Assembly: GCA_014762635.1 (NCBI GenBank)
Contig: JABURR010000098.1
Span: forward strand, 124,001 to 188,000
Length of the DNA: 64,000 nt
From: Paracoccaceae bacterium
Lineage (GTDB): Bacteria; Pseudomonadota; Alphaproteobacteria; Rhodobacterales; Rhodobacteraceae
Direction of reading: 5' to 3'
Each line of letters begins with the position of its first letter. Positions within the stretch are counted from its first letter, which is position 1. The notes below the pieces were generated by a model, which saw only the letters and a program-made list of their open reading frames with translations, searched no databases and had not been told where the DNA came from. The position numbers and the translations under genes are program-made. Shown in pieces: positions 44,678-53,857 of the stretch.

Positions 44678-46000
44678 TCAGAGGGACGGCGCCTTCTGCA
44701 GCAGCGGCATCACGTCGGACATGTCCGGCCCCTTGGCCTGCCCGGTCAGCGCAAGGCGGAGCGGCATGAACAGCCCCTTGCCCTTGCGGCCCGTCGCCTC
44801 TTTCACCGCCGAGGTCCACGCGCCCCAGGTCTCAGACGTGTAGGGATGGGCGGGCAGCAGTTTCAGCGCCTCGGTCACGAACTCACGGTCCGCATCCTCG
44901 ACAACCGCTTCGACCTCGCCTTGGAAGATGCGCCACCAATCGGCCATCTCGGCCTTCACGGTGATATTTGCGCGCACCACGTCCCAGAAGTTCGGAGCGA
45001 TCGCGGCGGGAACGCCCAAGGCGGAGATCTCGTCGGAAACCGCCTCATAGGGCAAGGTCTGAATGTGCCGCGCGGTCAGCGGGAACAGGTCCTCCACGTC
45101 GAACTTGGTGGGCGCAGCACCAAAACGCGACAGGTCGAACCCATCGATCAGTTCATCCATGGAACCACGCATCTCCACCGGATCGGCAGAGCCCAGTCGC
45201 GCCAGCAGCGACAGAAGCGCCATCGGCTCCACCCCGCGCTTGCGCAGGTCGCGCAGCGCCAGGGTTCCAAGCCGTTTCGACAGCGCCTCGCCCTGCGGGC
45301 CGGTCAGCAGCGAGTGATGCGCGAAGTCCGGCGCAGTGCCGCCCAGCGCCTCGATGATCTGGATCTGCGTCGCGGTATTGGTCACGTGGTCCGAGCCGCG
45401 CACCACATGGGTCACGCCCATTTCGGTGTCATCCACCACCGAGGCCAGCGTATAAAGCACCTGCCCGTCGCCACGGATCAGCACCGGGTCCGAGACGCTG
45501 GCCGCGTCGATGGAAATATCACCCAGGATGCCGTCGTTCCACTCGATCCGCTCATGCGCCAGCTTGAAACGCCAATGCCCCTGCCCCCGCTCGGCGCGTA
45601 GCGCCTCCTTCTCGGCATCCGACAGCGCCAGAGCGGCACGGTCATAGACCGGCGGCTTGCCCATATTGAGCTGCTTCTTGCGCTTCAGATCCAGCTCGGT
45701 CGGGGTCTCGAACGCCTCGTAGAACCGCTCCCTGGCGCGCAGCTCGTCGGCGGCCTTGGCATAGCGGTCCAGCCGCGCGGACTGCTTTTCGATCCGGTCC
45801 CAGGTGATGCCGAGCCAGGTCAGATCCTCTTGAATCGCTTCCGCATATTCCGGCTTCGACCGCTCCGGATCGGTGTCGTCCAGCCGCAGGATGAAAGTCC
45901 CACCGGCCTTGCGCGCGATCAGGTAGTTGAACAAAGCAGTGCGCAGGTTGCCCACATGCAGATATCCAGTAGGCGAAGGTGCGAAACGGGTAACGGTCAT
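44678..46000 (-). CDS. gltX: Glutamyl-tRNA synthetase
   Basis: 440 residues, class I aminoacyl-tRNA synthetase. The HIGH motif is FAPSPTGYLHVGNLRTALFN, and KMSKS appears as ALSKRLGTLAL. Other family blocks are FILRLDDTDPERSKPEY, VVRGSDHVTNTATQIQIIEA and FAHHSLLTGPQGE. Many alphaproteobacteria carry two GluRS genes, one of which may prefer tRNA-Gln or act in misacylation before amidation; the shorter length and SKR-type motif suggest this is one of such a pair, but the second copy is outside the window. ATG 46000. It is separated from the downstream ABC operon by 340 bp. Confidence 0.95.
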   Translation of the reverse strand: MTVTRFAPSPTGYLHVGNLRTALFNYLIARKAGGTFILRLDDTDPERSKPEYAEAIQEDLTWLGITWDRIEKQSARLDRYAKAADELRARERFYEAFETPTELDLKRKKQLNMGKPPVYDRAALALSDAEKEALRAERGQGHWRFKLAHERIEWNDGILGDISIDAASVSDPVLIRGDGQVLYTLASVVDDTEMGVTHVVRGSDHVTNTATQIQIIEALGGTAPDFAHHSLLTGPQGEALSKRLGTLALRDLRKRGVEPMALLSLLARLGSADPVEMRGSMDELIDGFDLSRFGAAPTKFDVEDLFPLTARHIQTLPYEAVSDEISALGVPAAIAPNFWDVVRANITVKAEMADWWRIFQGEVEAVVEDADREFVTEALKLLPAHPYTSETWGAWTSAVKEATGRKGKGLFMPLRLALTGQAKGPDMSDVMPLLQKAPSL

Positions 46001-46126
46001 CGATGATCTCCTTGGCCCGAGCGTTTTTCACATGCGCCCGGAATTGTCCAGAATTGCTCTGCATGATCGGACGGCACCAGGGCTTGCCGCTTTTCATCCG
46101 AACGGTCCCGCTCCATAGTCGCGCCC

Positions 46127-46540
46127 ATGTCCTCAGCCCCGTCAGACGATCAGTTCCCCCCCGGCCCCGACATGATCGAGGCGATGGCCCTTGCCGCCGT
46201 CGAGAGCTTCCCCGAGCCGTTCCGCGACCTGGCCCGCGCCGTGCGGCTCATGGTCGAGGACTTCGCCGATGACGAGACCCTGCGCGAAATGGGGATGGAG
46301 GACCCGTTCGAACTGACCGGCCTCTACGACGGCATCCCGATGACCGAGAAATCGGTGATGGATCAGGCGCAGGGGCCCGATACCGTATGGCTATTCCGCC
46401 GCGCCATCCTGGACGAATGGATCGCCCGGGCCGAGATCCCGCTGGCCGCGCTCGTCACCCATGTGACGGTGCATGAATTCGCCCACCATTTCGGCTGGTC
46501 CGACGACGACATCGCCGCGATTGATCCGTGGTGGGAGTGA
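46127..46540 (+). CDS. Minimal zincin metallopeptidase-like protein (COG3824)
   Basis: 137 residues. The C-terminal HEFAHHFGWSDDDIAAID is the HExxH zinc motif of the small COG3824 family; LTGLYDGIPMTEKS and FRRAILDEW are typical preceding blocks. The family is widespread in alphaproteobacteria and actinobacteria, with a predicted but mostly unproven peptidase activity. There is no signal peptide, so it is cytosolic. ATG 46127. The sugar kinase follows 73 bp downstream on the same strand. Confidence 0.85.
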   Translation: MSSAPSDDQFPPGPDMIEAMALAAVESFPEPFRDLARAVRLMVEDFADDETLREMGMEDPFELTGLYDGIPMTEKSVMDQAQGPDTVWLFRRAILDEWIARAEIPLAALVTHVTVHEFAHHFGWSDDDIAAIDPWWE

Positions 46541-46613
46541 GGCAGCCATCCGGTTGACCTCGGCGGTGCGAACTGGAACGTTAGCGCAAACGAAGTTGCT
46601 TCGGAGGCGCCCG

Positions 46614-47564
46614 ATGAACCGCCACATCCTGACGATCACCCTGAACCCCACGGTGGATTTCGCCACGACCGCGCCCGAGGTCGTCCCCGGCCCCAAGCTG
46701 CGCTGCACCGAGCCGATGATCGACCCGGGCGGTGGCGGCATCAACGTGGCCCGCGCGATCCAGATGCTGGGCGGGCAGGCGACGGCGCTTATCGCCATTG
46801 GGGGCGCGACCGGGGCGCATCTTCTGCAATTGCTCACGCAGGAGGGGATTGCCACGGTCGCGTTCCAGGGCCCGGGCGAGACACGCCAGAGCATCAGCGT
46901 CACCGATGCGCGGAACGGCGAGCAATACCGCTTCGTGATGCCCGGGCCGTCCTGGGCGGAACACGACCTGCCCCGCGCCCTGCGCAGCGTCGATCAGGCC
47001 ACGGGCGACGGGACCTTCGTGGTGCTCTCGGGCAGCCAACCGCCGGGGGTGGCCAAGGACTTCCCATCGATCCTGGCCGCGCACGTTTCCACCCGGCAGG
47101 CGCGGCTCATCGTGGACACCTCGGGCCCGGCGCTTTTCCACCTGGCGAAGGGGCCGCACAAGACCCTGCATGTGCTGCGCATGGACGGCGAGGAAGGCGA
47201 AGAACTGGCCGGTCGCCCGCTACAAACCCCTGAAGACACGGCGAAATTCGCCCGCGAACTGGTGGACGCGGGCGTGGCGCGGATGGTGATCGTGGCCCGC
47301 GGGGCGGATGGATCGGTCCTGTCCTCGGCCGAGGGAAGCTGGCATTCGGTCGGCCCCGAGGTCCCGGTGGTCAGCAAGGTCGGCGCGGGCGACAGTTTCG
47401 TCGGCGCCTTCACCCTGGCGCTCGCCCGCGAGGAACCGCTGGGAGACTGCCTGCGCTTCGGCGTGGCCGCCGCCAGCGCCGCGGTGATGACCGAGGCCAC
47501 GCGCCTCTGTGACCGGGCCATCACAGAGAAGATCCTGTCGGATTGTGTGCTGACGGAGTTGTAG
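46614..47564 (+). CDS. PfkB-family 1-phosphofructokinase-type sugar kinase
   Basis: 316 residues of the ribokinase fold. ILTITLNPTVDFATTAPEVV is the N-terminal strand of 1-phosphofructokinase/tagatose-6-phosphate kinase; DPGGGGINVARAIQMLGGQA is the substrate-binding GGxGxN block; VSKVGAGDSFVGAFTLAL is the PfkB signature with the catalytic Asp (GAGDS). It would phosphorylate a sugar phosphate at C1 or C6 with ATP. No PTS or fructose genes are adjacent, so the pathway is not clear. ATG 46614 has GGAGG 6 bp upstream. Confidence 0.9.
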   Translation: MNRHILTITLNPTVDFATTAPEVVPGPKLRCTEPMIDPGGGGINVARAIQMLGGQATALIAIGGATGAHLLQLLTQEGIATVAFQGPGETRQSISVTDARNGEQYRFVMPGPSWAEHDLPRALRSVDQATGDGTFVVLSGSQPPGVAKDFPSILAAHVSTRQARLIVDTSGPALFHLAKGPHKTLHVLRMDGEEGEELAGRPLQTPEDTAKFARELVDAGVARMVIVARGADGSVLSSAEGSWHSVGPEVPVVSKVGAGDSFVGAFTLALAREEPLGDCLRFGVAAASAAVMTEATRLCDRAITEKILSDCVLTEL

Positions 47565-48033
47565 GGGAGCGGTCAGAACAAGTCGCTCTGGGCGCCGCGC
47601 GTGCGAGAGAGAGGGGGGGGGCGGGCAGGCCCTCTGATACACGCCGAATCATGGGTTAATGCGCTGAAACCATGAGATTTTCCAAATCGGAAAACTATCG
47701 GACTTCTATCGGACTTTCATCGGACTTTCGCGCCGGGTTTTTCGCGTTAACGGGGCGGGCGGGGGCCTTCGGACACCACCGCTTCGGGATCATGCTCGGC
47801 AGGCTGGAGGATTGGTTGCGCGTCGCAACACGATACGACAGGTGCCCAAAGGTCTTCCTGTCTGCCATCGCCCTCGCAGCAACCATGATCTATTGGTTAG
47901 CCGTTCGGATCAACGGGCGAAGCATTATGCCCCCACGCCTCCAGCTCTCCGGCGAAGTAGGTGTGGGCGCCTGCGACCTCCAGATTGTGGGCGCGGGTCG
48001 CGGGCCGGTCAAGCGTGGCGGGTCAGGGGAACC
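47565..48033. other. 469-bp gene-free stretch between convergent genes, with tandem repeats
   Basis: The first part has a purine-rich run (GAGAGAGAGGGGGGGG near 47607-47622), unusual here. The four-unit 11-bp array is at 47686-47729, followed at once by GCGCCGGGTTTTTCGCG. From 47740 to 48033 I see no clear element or gene. Both flanking genes end here, so the stretch may hold terminators for both. Confidence 0.5.
47686..47729. repeat. Second four-unit 11-bp tandem array
   Basis: Units are ATCGGAAAACT, ATCGGACTTCT, ATCGGACTTTC and ATCGGACTTTC. Unit length, unit number and consensus (ATCGGACTTTY) are the same as at 2984-3027. Here the array lies between the convergent ends of the sugar kinase and nadE genes, 122 bp from the nearest stop. 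Confidence 0.85.
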
Positions 48034-49692
48034 CTAGCTCGGGTCGCGCCAGCGGTTGACGATGGGGTAGCGGCGGTCGAGCCAGAAGGCGCGCTTGGTC
48101 AGGCGGGCACCGGGGGCGGACTGGAAGCGTTTGTATTCCGAGATGTAGAGCAGGTGCTCCACCTTCTTCACGGTCTCGCGTTCGAAGCCACGGGCCACGA
48201 GGTCGGCGACGCTGGCCTCCTCGTCCACCAGCCCTTCGAGGATCTGGTCGAGGATCTCGTAGGGGGGCAGGCTGTCCTCGTCCTTCTGGTCGGGGCGCAG
48301 TTCGGCCGAGGGCGGCTTGTCGATCACACGGGGCGGGATCACCTCGCCTTCGGGGGCCTTCATCCAGGGGCGGTGGTTGGCGTTGCGCCAGCGACAGGTC
48401 TCGAACACGCGGGTCTTGTAGAGGTCCTTGATCGGGTTGTAGCCGCCCGCCATGTCGCCGTAGATCGTGGCATAGCCCACCGCCACTTCGGACTTGTTGC
48501 CGGTGGTCAGCAGCATTTCCCCGAACTTGTTCGACAGCGCCATCAGCAGCAGCCCGCGCAGGCGGGACTGGATGTTTTCTTCCGTGAGGTCCGGCCCGCG
48601 CCCCTCGAACAGCGGGGCGAGCGTGTTGGTGATCGCCTGCCGCCCCTCGGCGATCGGCACGAAGTCGTAGCGACAGCCCAGCGCATTGGCCACGGCCTTG
48701 GCATCCTCCAGCGAATGTTCCGAGGTATATTCCGAGGGCAGCATCACGCAGCGCACATTCTCAGGCCCCAGCGCATCGGCGGCGATGGCGGCCACCAGCG
48801 CGCTGTCGATGCCGCCGGAAAGGCCCAGCAGCACTTTCGAGAAGCCCGTCTTGCCGCAATAATCGCGCAGGCTTTCGACCATGACGCGGTAGTCCTGCTC
48901 CTGCCGGTCGGGGATCGGTGCCTTTTCCCCGTCCAGCGCGCGCCAACCTTCGTCCGTCTCTTTGAAGTCCACATGGGCGATGGCCTCGTCGAAGGGCGGC
49001 ATCTGCAGCGCCAGCTTGCCGCCGGGGTTCAGCACGAAGGAGCCGCCGTCAAAGACCTGGTCGTCCTGCCCGCCCACCATGTTCAGGTAGACCAGCGGCA
49101 GCCCGGTCTCGACCACGCGCGAGACCATCAGGCTCAGCCGCAGATCGCCCTTGCCCCCGTGATAGGGGGACCCGTTCGGGACCAGCAGCACCTCGGCCCC
49201 GGATTCGGCCTGAGCCTCGGCCACATCCTCGTACCAGGCATCCTCGCAGATCGGCGAGCCGATCCGGAGCGGCCCGACCCGGTACGGCCCGTGAATCTCC
49301 CCCGAAGCATAAAGCCGAACCTCGTCGAAGACATCGCTGTTGGGCAGGTGGTGCTTGAAGATCCGCGCAACGGGCTTGCCTCCGGACAGGATGTGGTAGC
49401 CGTTGAACAGCTCCGCCCCTTCCAGCCATGGTGCCCCGATCGCCAGGGCCGGGCCGTCCGCGCAATCGGCCATCAGAATATCCAGATGGCGTTGCGCATC
49501 CGCCACGAAGGCCCGCTTCATCACAAGGTCCTGGGTCTGGTAGCCCGTGAGGAACATCTCGGGCAGCATCACCATGTCCGCACCGGCAGCGCGCCCCTCT
49601 TCCCAGGCGCGGCGAGCCTTGTCTGCATTGGCCTGAAGCGCCCCAACGGTGGGGTTCAACTGGGCCAGGGTCAGGCGGAAGCGGTTGGACAT
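48034..49692 (-). CDS. nadE: Glutamine-dependent NAD+ synthetase
   Basis: 552 residues, the two-domain form. Residues 1-260 are a nitrilase-type glutaminase: the Glu region MVMLPEMFLTGYQTQDL, a Lys region before IFKHHLPNSDVFDE and the nucleophile Cys in GSPICEDAWYEDV. Residues about 270-552 are the synthetase with P-loop LLGLSGGIDSALVAAIA (SGGxDS), CVMLPSEYTSEHS, LTTGNKSEVAVGYATIYGDM and PIKDLYKTRVFE. The enzyme amidates NaAD to NAD+ with ATP, using ammonia from glutamine. ATG 49692 lies downstream of GAGGAGACACCGG. Confidence 0.95.
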   Translation of the reverse strand: MSNRFRLTLAQLNPTVGALQANADKARRAWEEGRAAGADMVMLPEMFLTGYQTQDLVMKRAFVADAQRHLDILMADCADGPALAIGAPWLEGAELFNGYHILSGGKPVARIFKHHLPNSDVFDEVRLYASGEIHGPYRVGPLRIGSPICEDAWYEDVAEAQAESGAEVLLVPNGSPYHGGKGDLRLSLMVSRVVETGLPLVYLNMVGGQDDQVFDGGSFVLNPGGKLALQMPPFDEAIAHVDFKETDEGWRALDGEKAPIPDRQEQDYRVMVESLRDYCGKTGFSKVLLGLSGGIDSALVAAIAADALGPENVRCVMLPSEYTSEHSLEDAKAVANALGCRYDFVPIAEGRQAITNTLAPLFEGRGPDLTEENIQSRLRGLLLMALSNKFGEMLLTTGNKSEVAVGYATIYGDMAGGYNPIKDLYKTRVFETCRWRNANHRPWMKAPEGEVIPPRVIDKPPSAELRPDQKDEDSLPPYEILDQILEGLVDEEASVADLVARGFERETVKKVEHLLYISEYKRFQSAPGARLTKRAFWLDRRYPIVNRWRDPS

Positions 49693-49844
49693 CCGGTGTC
49701 TCCTCAACGTCGCGGTTCTGCTCTATCGGGAACCGCCCGGAAGGAAAAGGCAGGAGCGGCAAAAACCGTTGTCACTGGCATGACGGTCCACTAGGCTCTC
49801 CTCGTCCGGACGTCCGGGCCTCGGGAGGCGAAGGGGAGCCGAAA

Positions 49845-51263
49845 ATGCCGCGCTTGGAACTGGTTAGGTCGAAACTCTGGGTCGCCGCCACGCTTGCGGC
49901 CCTCGCGGCGCTGCCCGGCCCCGCACCCGCCCAGGACGGCGACACGCAGGTCAAGCAATATGACGACGGCGGCGTCTACGAGGGGGAGTTCCGTAACGGG
50001 CGCCAGCATGGGCTGGGAACCTACACCCTGCCAAACGGCTACGAATACACCGGTGAATGGGTCAACGGAGAAATTCGCGGTCGCGGCCTCGCCAAGTTCC
50101 CCAGCGGCGCACTCTACGAGGGTCATTTCGTCAAGGGTCAGCCCGAAGGGCGCGGCAAGATCATCTACCCCGACGGGAGCAGCTACGAAGGCGACTGGAC
50201 CGAAGGCCGGATCAACGGCAGCGGCATCGCCGTCTATGCCAATGGCGTCGTCTACGAGGGCGCCTTCCGCAACGCCCTGCACCACGGGCAAGGCCGGATG
50301 GAATCGCCCGAGGGCTATGTCTACGAAGGCAGCTGGGTAAACGGCGTAAAGGAAGGCCGGGCCCGGATAACCTATCCCGACGGCTCGATCTACGTGGGCG
50401 AGGTCACCAATGGTGAGCGCGACGGTCGGGGACTCCTGCGCATGCCGGACGGTCTGATCTACGACGGCCCCTGGCAGAACGGCCAGATGAACGGCACCGG
50501 CAAACTGACCCAACCCAATGGCGATGTCTATGTCGGCCCGCTGGTCAACGGAAAGCGCGAGGGCGAAGGCCGGGTCACCTATGCCAATGGCGATGTCTAC
50601 CAGGGCAGCTTCGTCAACGACCGACGCCATGGCCAGGGCACGTTTACCGGGACGGATGGTTACATCTATACCGGGTCCTGGATCGATGGCCGGATCGAGG
50701 GCCAGGGCAAGGTCACCTACCCCGACGGCTCGGTCTATGAGGGCGCGTTCAAGGAAGACCTCGCTGACGGCACCGGCCGGATCGTCTATTCAGATGGTGA
50801 TGTCTACGAAGGCGAATGGCGCGCCGGTGTGATCGACGGCAAGGGCGTCGCCACCTATACCAACGGGCTCGTCTACGAGGGCGAATTCAAGAACGCCCAG
50901 AACCATGGGTTCGGCATCATGATCTACGCCGATGGCTATCGGTACGAAGGCCAGTGGGTCGAGGGCCGCCGCCACGGCACCGGCACGGCGACCTATTCCG
51001 ACGGAACTGTCTATCAGGGCAGCTTCATCAACGGCCAGCGCGAAGGTCAAGGCACCATCACCATGCCCGACGGATTCACCTATACCGGCCAATGGACCGG
51101 CGGCGAGATCCAGGGCGAAGGTACGGCCACATACGCGAATGGCGATATCTACACCGGCACATTCCTGGCAGGCAAACGCCACGGCCAGGGGACGATCCGC
51201 TACGCCTCCGGGCAAGAGGCCAGCGGCACCTGGGAAAACGGCGCCCTGACGGAGAGCAACTGA
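49845..51263 (+). CDS. Exported MORN-repeat protein (18 complete repeats)
   Basis: 472 residues: a signal peptide (MPRLELVRSKLWVAATLAAL, cleavage near PAQDG), then about 18 uninterrupted 23-residue MORN repeats of the form DGxxYEGxWxNGxxxGxGxxxYP from residue 40 to about 455, and one decayed unit at the end (SGQEASGTWENGALTESN). MORN arrays form elongated beta-meander rods that bind lipids or proteins. With a signal peptide the array would be in the periplasm or outside the cell. The DNA shows a clear 69-bp period. ATG 49845 follows GGGGAGCC. Function unknown; the regular array suggests a structural or envelope role. Confidence 0.88.
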   Translation: MPRLELVRSKLWVAATLAALAALPGPAPAQDGDTQVKQYDDGGVYEGEFRNGRQHGLGTYTLPNGYEYTGEWVNGEIRGRGLAKFPSGALYEGHFVKGQPEGRGKIIYPDGSSYEGDWTEGRINGSGIAVYANGVVYEGAFRNALHHGQGRMESPEGYVYEGSWVNGVKEGRARITYPDGSIYVGEVTNGERDGRGLLRMPDGLIYDGPWQNGQMNGTGKLTQPNGDVYVGPLVNGKREGEGRVTYANGDVYQGSFVNDRRHGQGTFTGTDGYIYTGSWIDGRIEGQGKVTYPDGSVYEGAFKEDLADGTGRIVYSDGDVYEGEWRAGVIDGKGVATYTNGLVYEGEFKNAQNHGFGIMIYADGYRYEGQWVEGRRHGTGTATYSDGTVYQGSFINGQREGQGTITMPDGFTYTGQWTGGEIQGEGTATYANGDIYTGTFLAGKRHGQGTIRYASGQEASGTWENGALTESN

Positions 51264-51310
51264 CCCCCGCTCCGCTCGCGGAGCAGGCTCCCTCCCGGCT
51301 CGAAGCCCGC

Positions 51311-51342
51311 TTCTTCTGTTCCAAAATATCCCCGCCGGAGGC
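51311..51342. repeat. Dispersed intergenic motif of Rhodobacterales type
   Basis: TTCTTCTGTTCCAAAATATC followed by CCCGCCGGAGGC lies between the convergent MORN and photolyase genes. I recall reverse complements of this kind (GCCTCCGGCGGGGATATTT and then AAGATGAAG-like bases) recurring after genes across Rhodobacterales genomes. Only one copy is in the window, so the assignment rests on memory, not repetition here. Confidence 0.45.
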
Positions 51343-51399
51343 CGCGCCTGCCGAAGGCGGGCGCGGAAATCTCGCCGCGCCGCAGGCGCGTCCGCTGGG

Positions 51400-52926
51400 T
51401 CAGACCTCGCCGCCTGCGGACATCCGCTCGAGAAGCGCGTCAGCCTCGCGCAGGATGGTCTCGCGCTTGCCCGCATCCATCCGCGCCCAGGTCCGATAGG
51501 TCTGCCCCATGCGCGGGTTGCCCGCGAAACGCTCCCGATGCCGGTCGAGGAAATGCCAGTAGAGCAGGTTGAACGGGCACGCCCCCTCCCCTGTCTTCTT
51601 CGTCACCGCATAGGCGCAGGCCCCGCAGTGATCGGACATCTTGTTGATGTAGTTCCCGGACGAGACATAGGGCTTTGACGCCACCACCCCGCCATCGGCG
51701 AACTGGCTCATCCCGATCACGTTGGGTGCCTCCACCCATTCAAACGCATCGGCATAGACCGCCAGGTACCACGCGTGCACCTGGCCCGGATCGATCCCCG
51801 CCAGCAGCGCGAAATTCCCGGTGACCATCAGGCGCTGGATATGGTGCGCATAGGCCTCGTCCCGGGTCTGGGCCACCGCCTGCGCGACGCAGCGCATCTT
51901 CGTCGGCCCGCCCCAGAAAAGCGCGGGCAGCGCCCGGTCATGGCCAAGCGAATTGCGCGCGGTGTAATCCGGGCCTTCGCGGAAATAGATGCCGCGCACG
52001 TATTCGCGCCAACCGATGATCTGGCGGATGAATCCCTCTACGGCGTTGATCGGCGCCGAGCCCTCCAGCCACGCGCGTTCCGCTGCACGGCAAACCTCCA
52101 GAGGCTCCAGAAGCCCGGCATTCAGGTAGAGCGACAGCACCGAATGATAGAGGAACCGCTCCCCATCCAGCATCGCATCCTGATAGTCCCCGAACCGTGG
52201 CAGGGCATGGGCGATGAAGTGATCCAGCGCCCGCAGGGCCTGATCGCGATCCGTGGCAAACCAGAACGGGCGCAGCGTCCCGAAGTGCCCGGAGAACCGC
52301 GCGTCAACCAGGTCCAGCACCGCCTCGGTCACCGGATCCGGCTCGAACCGCAGCGGCCCCGGGCCGGTCACCTCATCGGGCGCGGGCTTGCGGTTGTCAT
52401 GGTCGAAGTTCCACTTGCCCCCCGCAGGCGCATCGCCCTCCATCAAGAGGCCGGTCTTGCGGCGCATCTCGCGGTAGAAATACTCCATCCGCAGGCTCGT
52501 GCGCCCCTTTGCCCAGGCCTCGAACTCCGCCTGGCTGGCAAGGAACCGGTCATCCTCCAGCAACCGCACCGGCACCGGTGCCGACTGAAGCTCCGCGATC
52601 AGCCGCCAATCCCCGGGCTCCGTCGCCAGAACCTCTGACACACCGAATTCACCAGCCCGGCGCGCCAGTTCCCCGGCAATGGTCTGGCTGTTCTCGGGAT
52701 CGTCGAGGCGACTGTAAGCCACACGCCAGCCTGCCGCGCGCAGCCTGTCGGCAAACTTGCGCATGGCCGCAAACAGAAAGGCGATCTTTTTGGGATGATG
52801 CGGGACCGTGGCCGCCTCGCCCATCACCTCGGCCATGACCACCACGTCCGTCGCCGGGTCGGCGACCCTAAGCGCGGCTATCCCCTCGCTGAGTTGATCC
52901 CCCAGGACCAGTACCAGCCGGGTCAC
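51400..52926 (-). CDS. FeS-type (6-4) photolyase/cryptochrome (PhrB/FeS-BCP family)
   Basis: 508 residues. The N-terminal photolyase domain (RLVLVLGDQLSEGIAALRVA) is that of the prokaryotic FeS-BCP class, and the FAD domain includes INAVEGFIRQIIGWREYVRG and YLAVYADAFEWVEAPNVIG. Four Cys that would hold the 4Fe-4S cluster are present: MRCVAQA, CGACAYAV and GACPFNLLYWHF. Agrobacterium PhrB of this class repairs (6-4) photoproducts with light. The GTG start at 52926 overlaps the SDR stop by 4 bp (GTGA), so the two genes are coupled. Confidence 0.93.
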   Translation of the reverse strand: MTRLVLVLGDQLSEGIAALRVADPATDVVVMAEVMGEAATVPHHPKKIAFLFAAMRKFADRLRAAGWRVAYSRLDDPENSQTIAGELARRAGEFGVSEVLATEPGDWRLIAELQSAPVPVRLLEDDRFLASQAEFEAWAKGRTSLRMEYFYREMRRKTGLLMEGDAPAGGKWNFDHDNRKPAPDEVTGPGPLRFEPDPVTEAVLDLVDARFSGHFGTLRPFWFATDRDQALRALDHFIAHALPRFGDYQDAMLDGERFLYHSVLSLYLNAGLLEPLEVCRAAERAWLEGSAPINAVEGFIRQIIGWREYVRGIYFREGPDYTARNSLGHDRALPALFWGGPTKMRCVAQAVAQTRDEAYAHHIQRLMVTGNFALLAGIDPGQVHAWYLAVYADAFEWVEAPNVIGMSQFADGGVVASKPYVSSGNYINKMSDHCGACAYAVTKKTGEGACPFNLLYWHFLDRHRERFAGNPRMGQTYRTWARMDAGKRETILREADALLERMSAGGEV

Positions 52927-53591
52927 CACGGGATCTCCCGCCCGGCATAGTCGAAGAACCCGCCCGTTTGCTCCGGCGTCAGCCCGGCCATCACTGCCAG
53001 CAGGTTCCGCGCCGCCTCGTCGGGCGGCGTGGCCTTCTCGGGAGCGACAAAGTCCCGCGTGAAAGACGTGGCCACGGTGCCCGGGTGCAAGGCCGCGCAG
53101 ATCGCCTGCTTGTGGGTCCGCGCGATCTCGATCGAGGCCGAACGCAGGATCTGGTTCAGCGCCGCCTTCGAAGCACGGTAGCCGTACCACCCACCCAGCC
53201 CGTTATCGCCGATGGACCCGACCCGGGCGGACAGCACCGCCAGAACCGCGCGCCGGTCGCGCGGCAACAGGCGCGGCGCATGGCGCAGGATCAGTGCCGG
53301 GCCGATGGTGTTGACCGCGAACTGGTCGGCCAGCGCATCGGCGCTCACCTGCCGCAGGGATTTCTCCGGCCCATGGCCCGCGATCTGCAAGGCCCCTGTC
53401 GCCACGACGATCAGCTCAACCCCCCCCTCCTCCGCGCCCAGCGCTGCATCGACAGCCGACTGCGACGTGATGTCCAACCCATCCTCTCGCCGAGAAAACG
53501 TGACGATCTCCGCCACCTCCGGGCGGGCGCCCAGTTCCTGCACCACGGCACTGCCGATACCGCCCGACGCCCCGATCACCAAAGCCCGCAT
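52923..53591 (-). CDS. Short-chain dehydrogenase/reductase
   Basis: 222 residues, classical SDR. The dinucleotide loop is ALVIGASGGIGSAVV (GxxxGxG), an NNAG-equivalent appears as VVATGAL, the catalytic Tyr-Lys pair is in GWYGYRASKAALNQ (YxxxK) and the Ser is in AVLSARVGS. The C-terminal segment HPGTVATSFTRDF is also typical. Reaction unknown. ATG 53591 has GAGG 8 bp upstream; a GTG three codons earlier is possible. Coupled to the photolyase gene. Confidence 0.88.
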   Translation of the reverse strand: MRALVIGASGGIGSAVVQELGARPEVAEIVTFSRREDGLDITSQSAVDAALGAEEGGVELIVVATGALQIAGHGPEKSLRQVSADALADQFAVNTIGPALILRHAPRLLPRDRRAVLAVLSARVGSIGDNGLGGWYGYRASKAALNQILRSASIEIARTHKQAICAALHPGTVATSFTRDFVAPEKATPPDEAARNLLAVMAGLTPEQTGGFFDYAGREIPW

Positions 53592-53718
53592 GTCCCGCAC
53601 CTCAAACTCGCTACAGCAGCGCCAGATAAGCGGCCGCGCGACAAGGTCAAATCACCCAGCCGCAGGGCCGGAATTTCGGGGTTTTCATTTGCCGTGACCC
53701 TGCCTAATATCCGCGCCC

Positions 53719-53802
53719 ATGAAGACGACGGCACATATCGCGATCATTCAGGGCGCCTGCGCCCCGTCGCTTCGTGGCCTTCTTCTCCTTAGCCGCCTCT
53801 GA
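53719..53802 (+). CDS. Leucine-rich leader peptide of leuA
   Basis: A 27-codon frame reads MKTTAHIAIIQGACAPSLRG then LLLLSRL and stop (TGA 53800-53802). Four consecutive Leu codons (CTT CTT CTC CTT) near the end and six Leu in all mark a ribosome-stalling leader for leucine-dependent attenuation. The leu operon leader is a known class in proteobacteria. It ends 74 bp before leuA. Confidence 0.82.
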   Translation: MKTTAHIAIIQGACAPSLRGLLLLSRL

Positions 53803-53857
53803 GCGTGCCTGCCGGCGCGTCGCTCAGGGGTGGAACAGCGCCGGGCACTGCTAAGGA
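53786..53857 (+). promoter_or_regulatory. leuA attenuator with alternative RNA structures
   Basis: Three pairings are visible. TCCTTAGC over the Leu codons (53786-53793) is perfectly complementary to GCTAAGGA (53850-53857). CCTCTGAGCG (53796-53805) pairs with CGCTCAGGGG (53821-53830), with one G-U. TGCCGGCGC (53810-53818) pairs with GCGCCGGGCA (53838-53847), with one bulge. The last two interleave and would compete. There is no U-run, so control may be translational or Rho-linked. Confidence 0.65.

Noticed and set aside
47738-48033. Open frames in the kinase-nadE intergenic region
   Set aside because: They are short, run into nadE on the opposite strand and show no recognisable domain or start signal.
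49845-51263. Regular 69-bp repetition that could suggest a CRISPR or satellite array
   Set aside because: The period encodes 23-residue MORN repeats in one open frame, with codon variation between units and no spacers.
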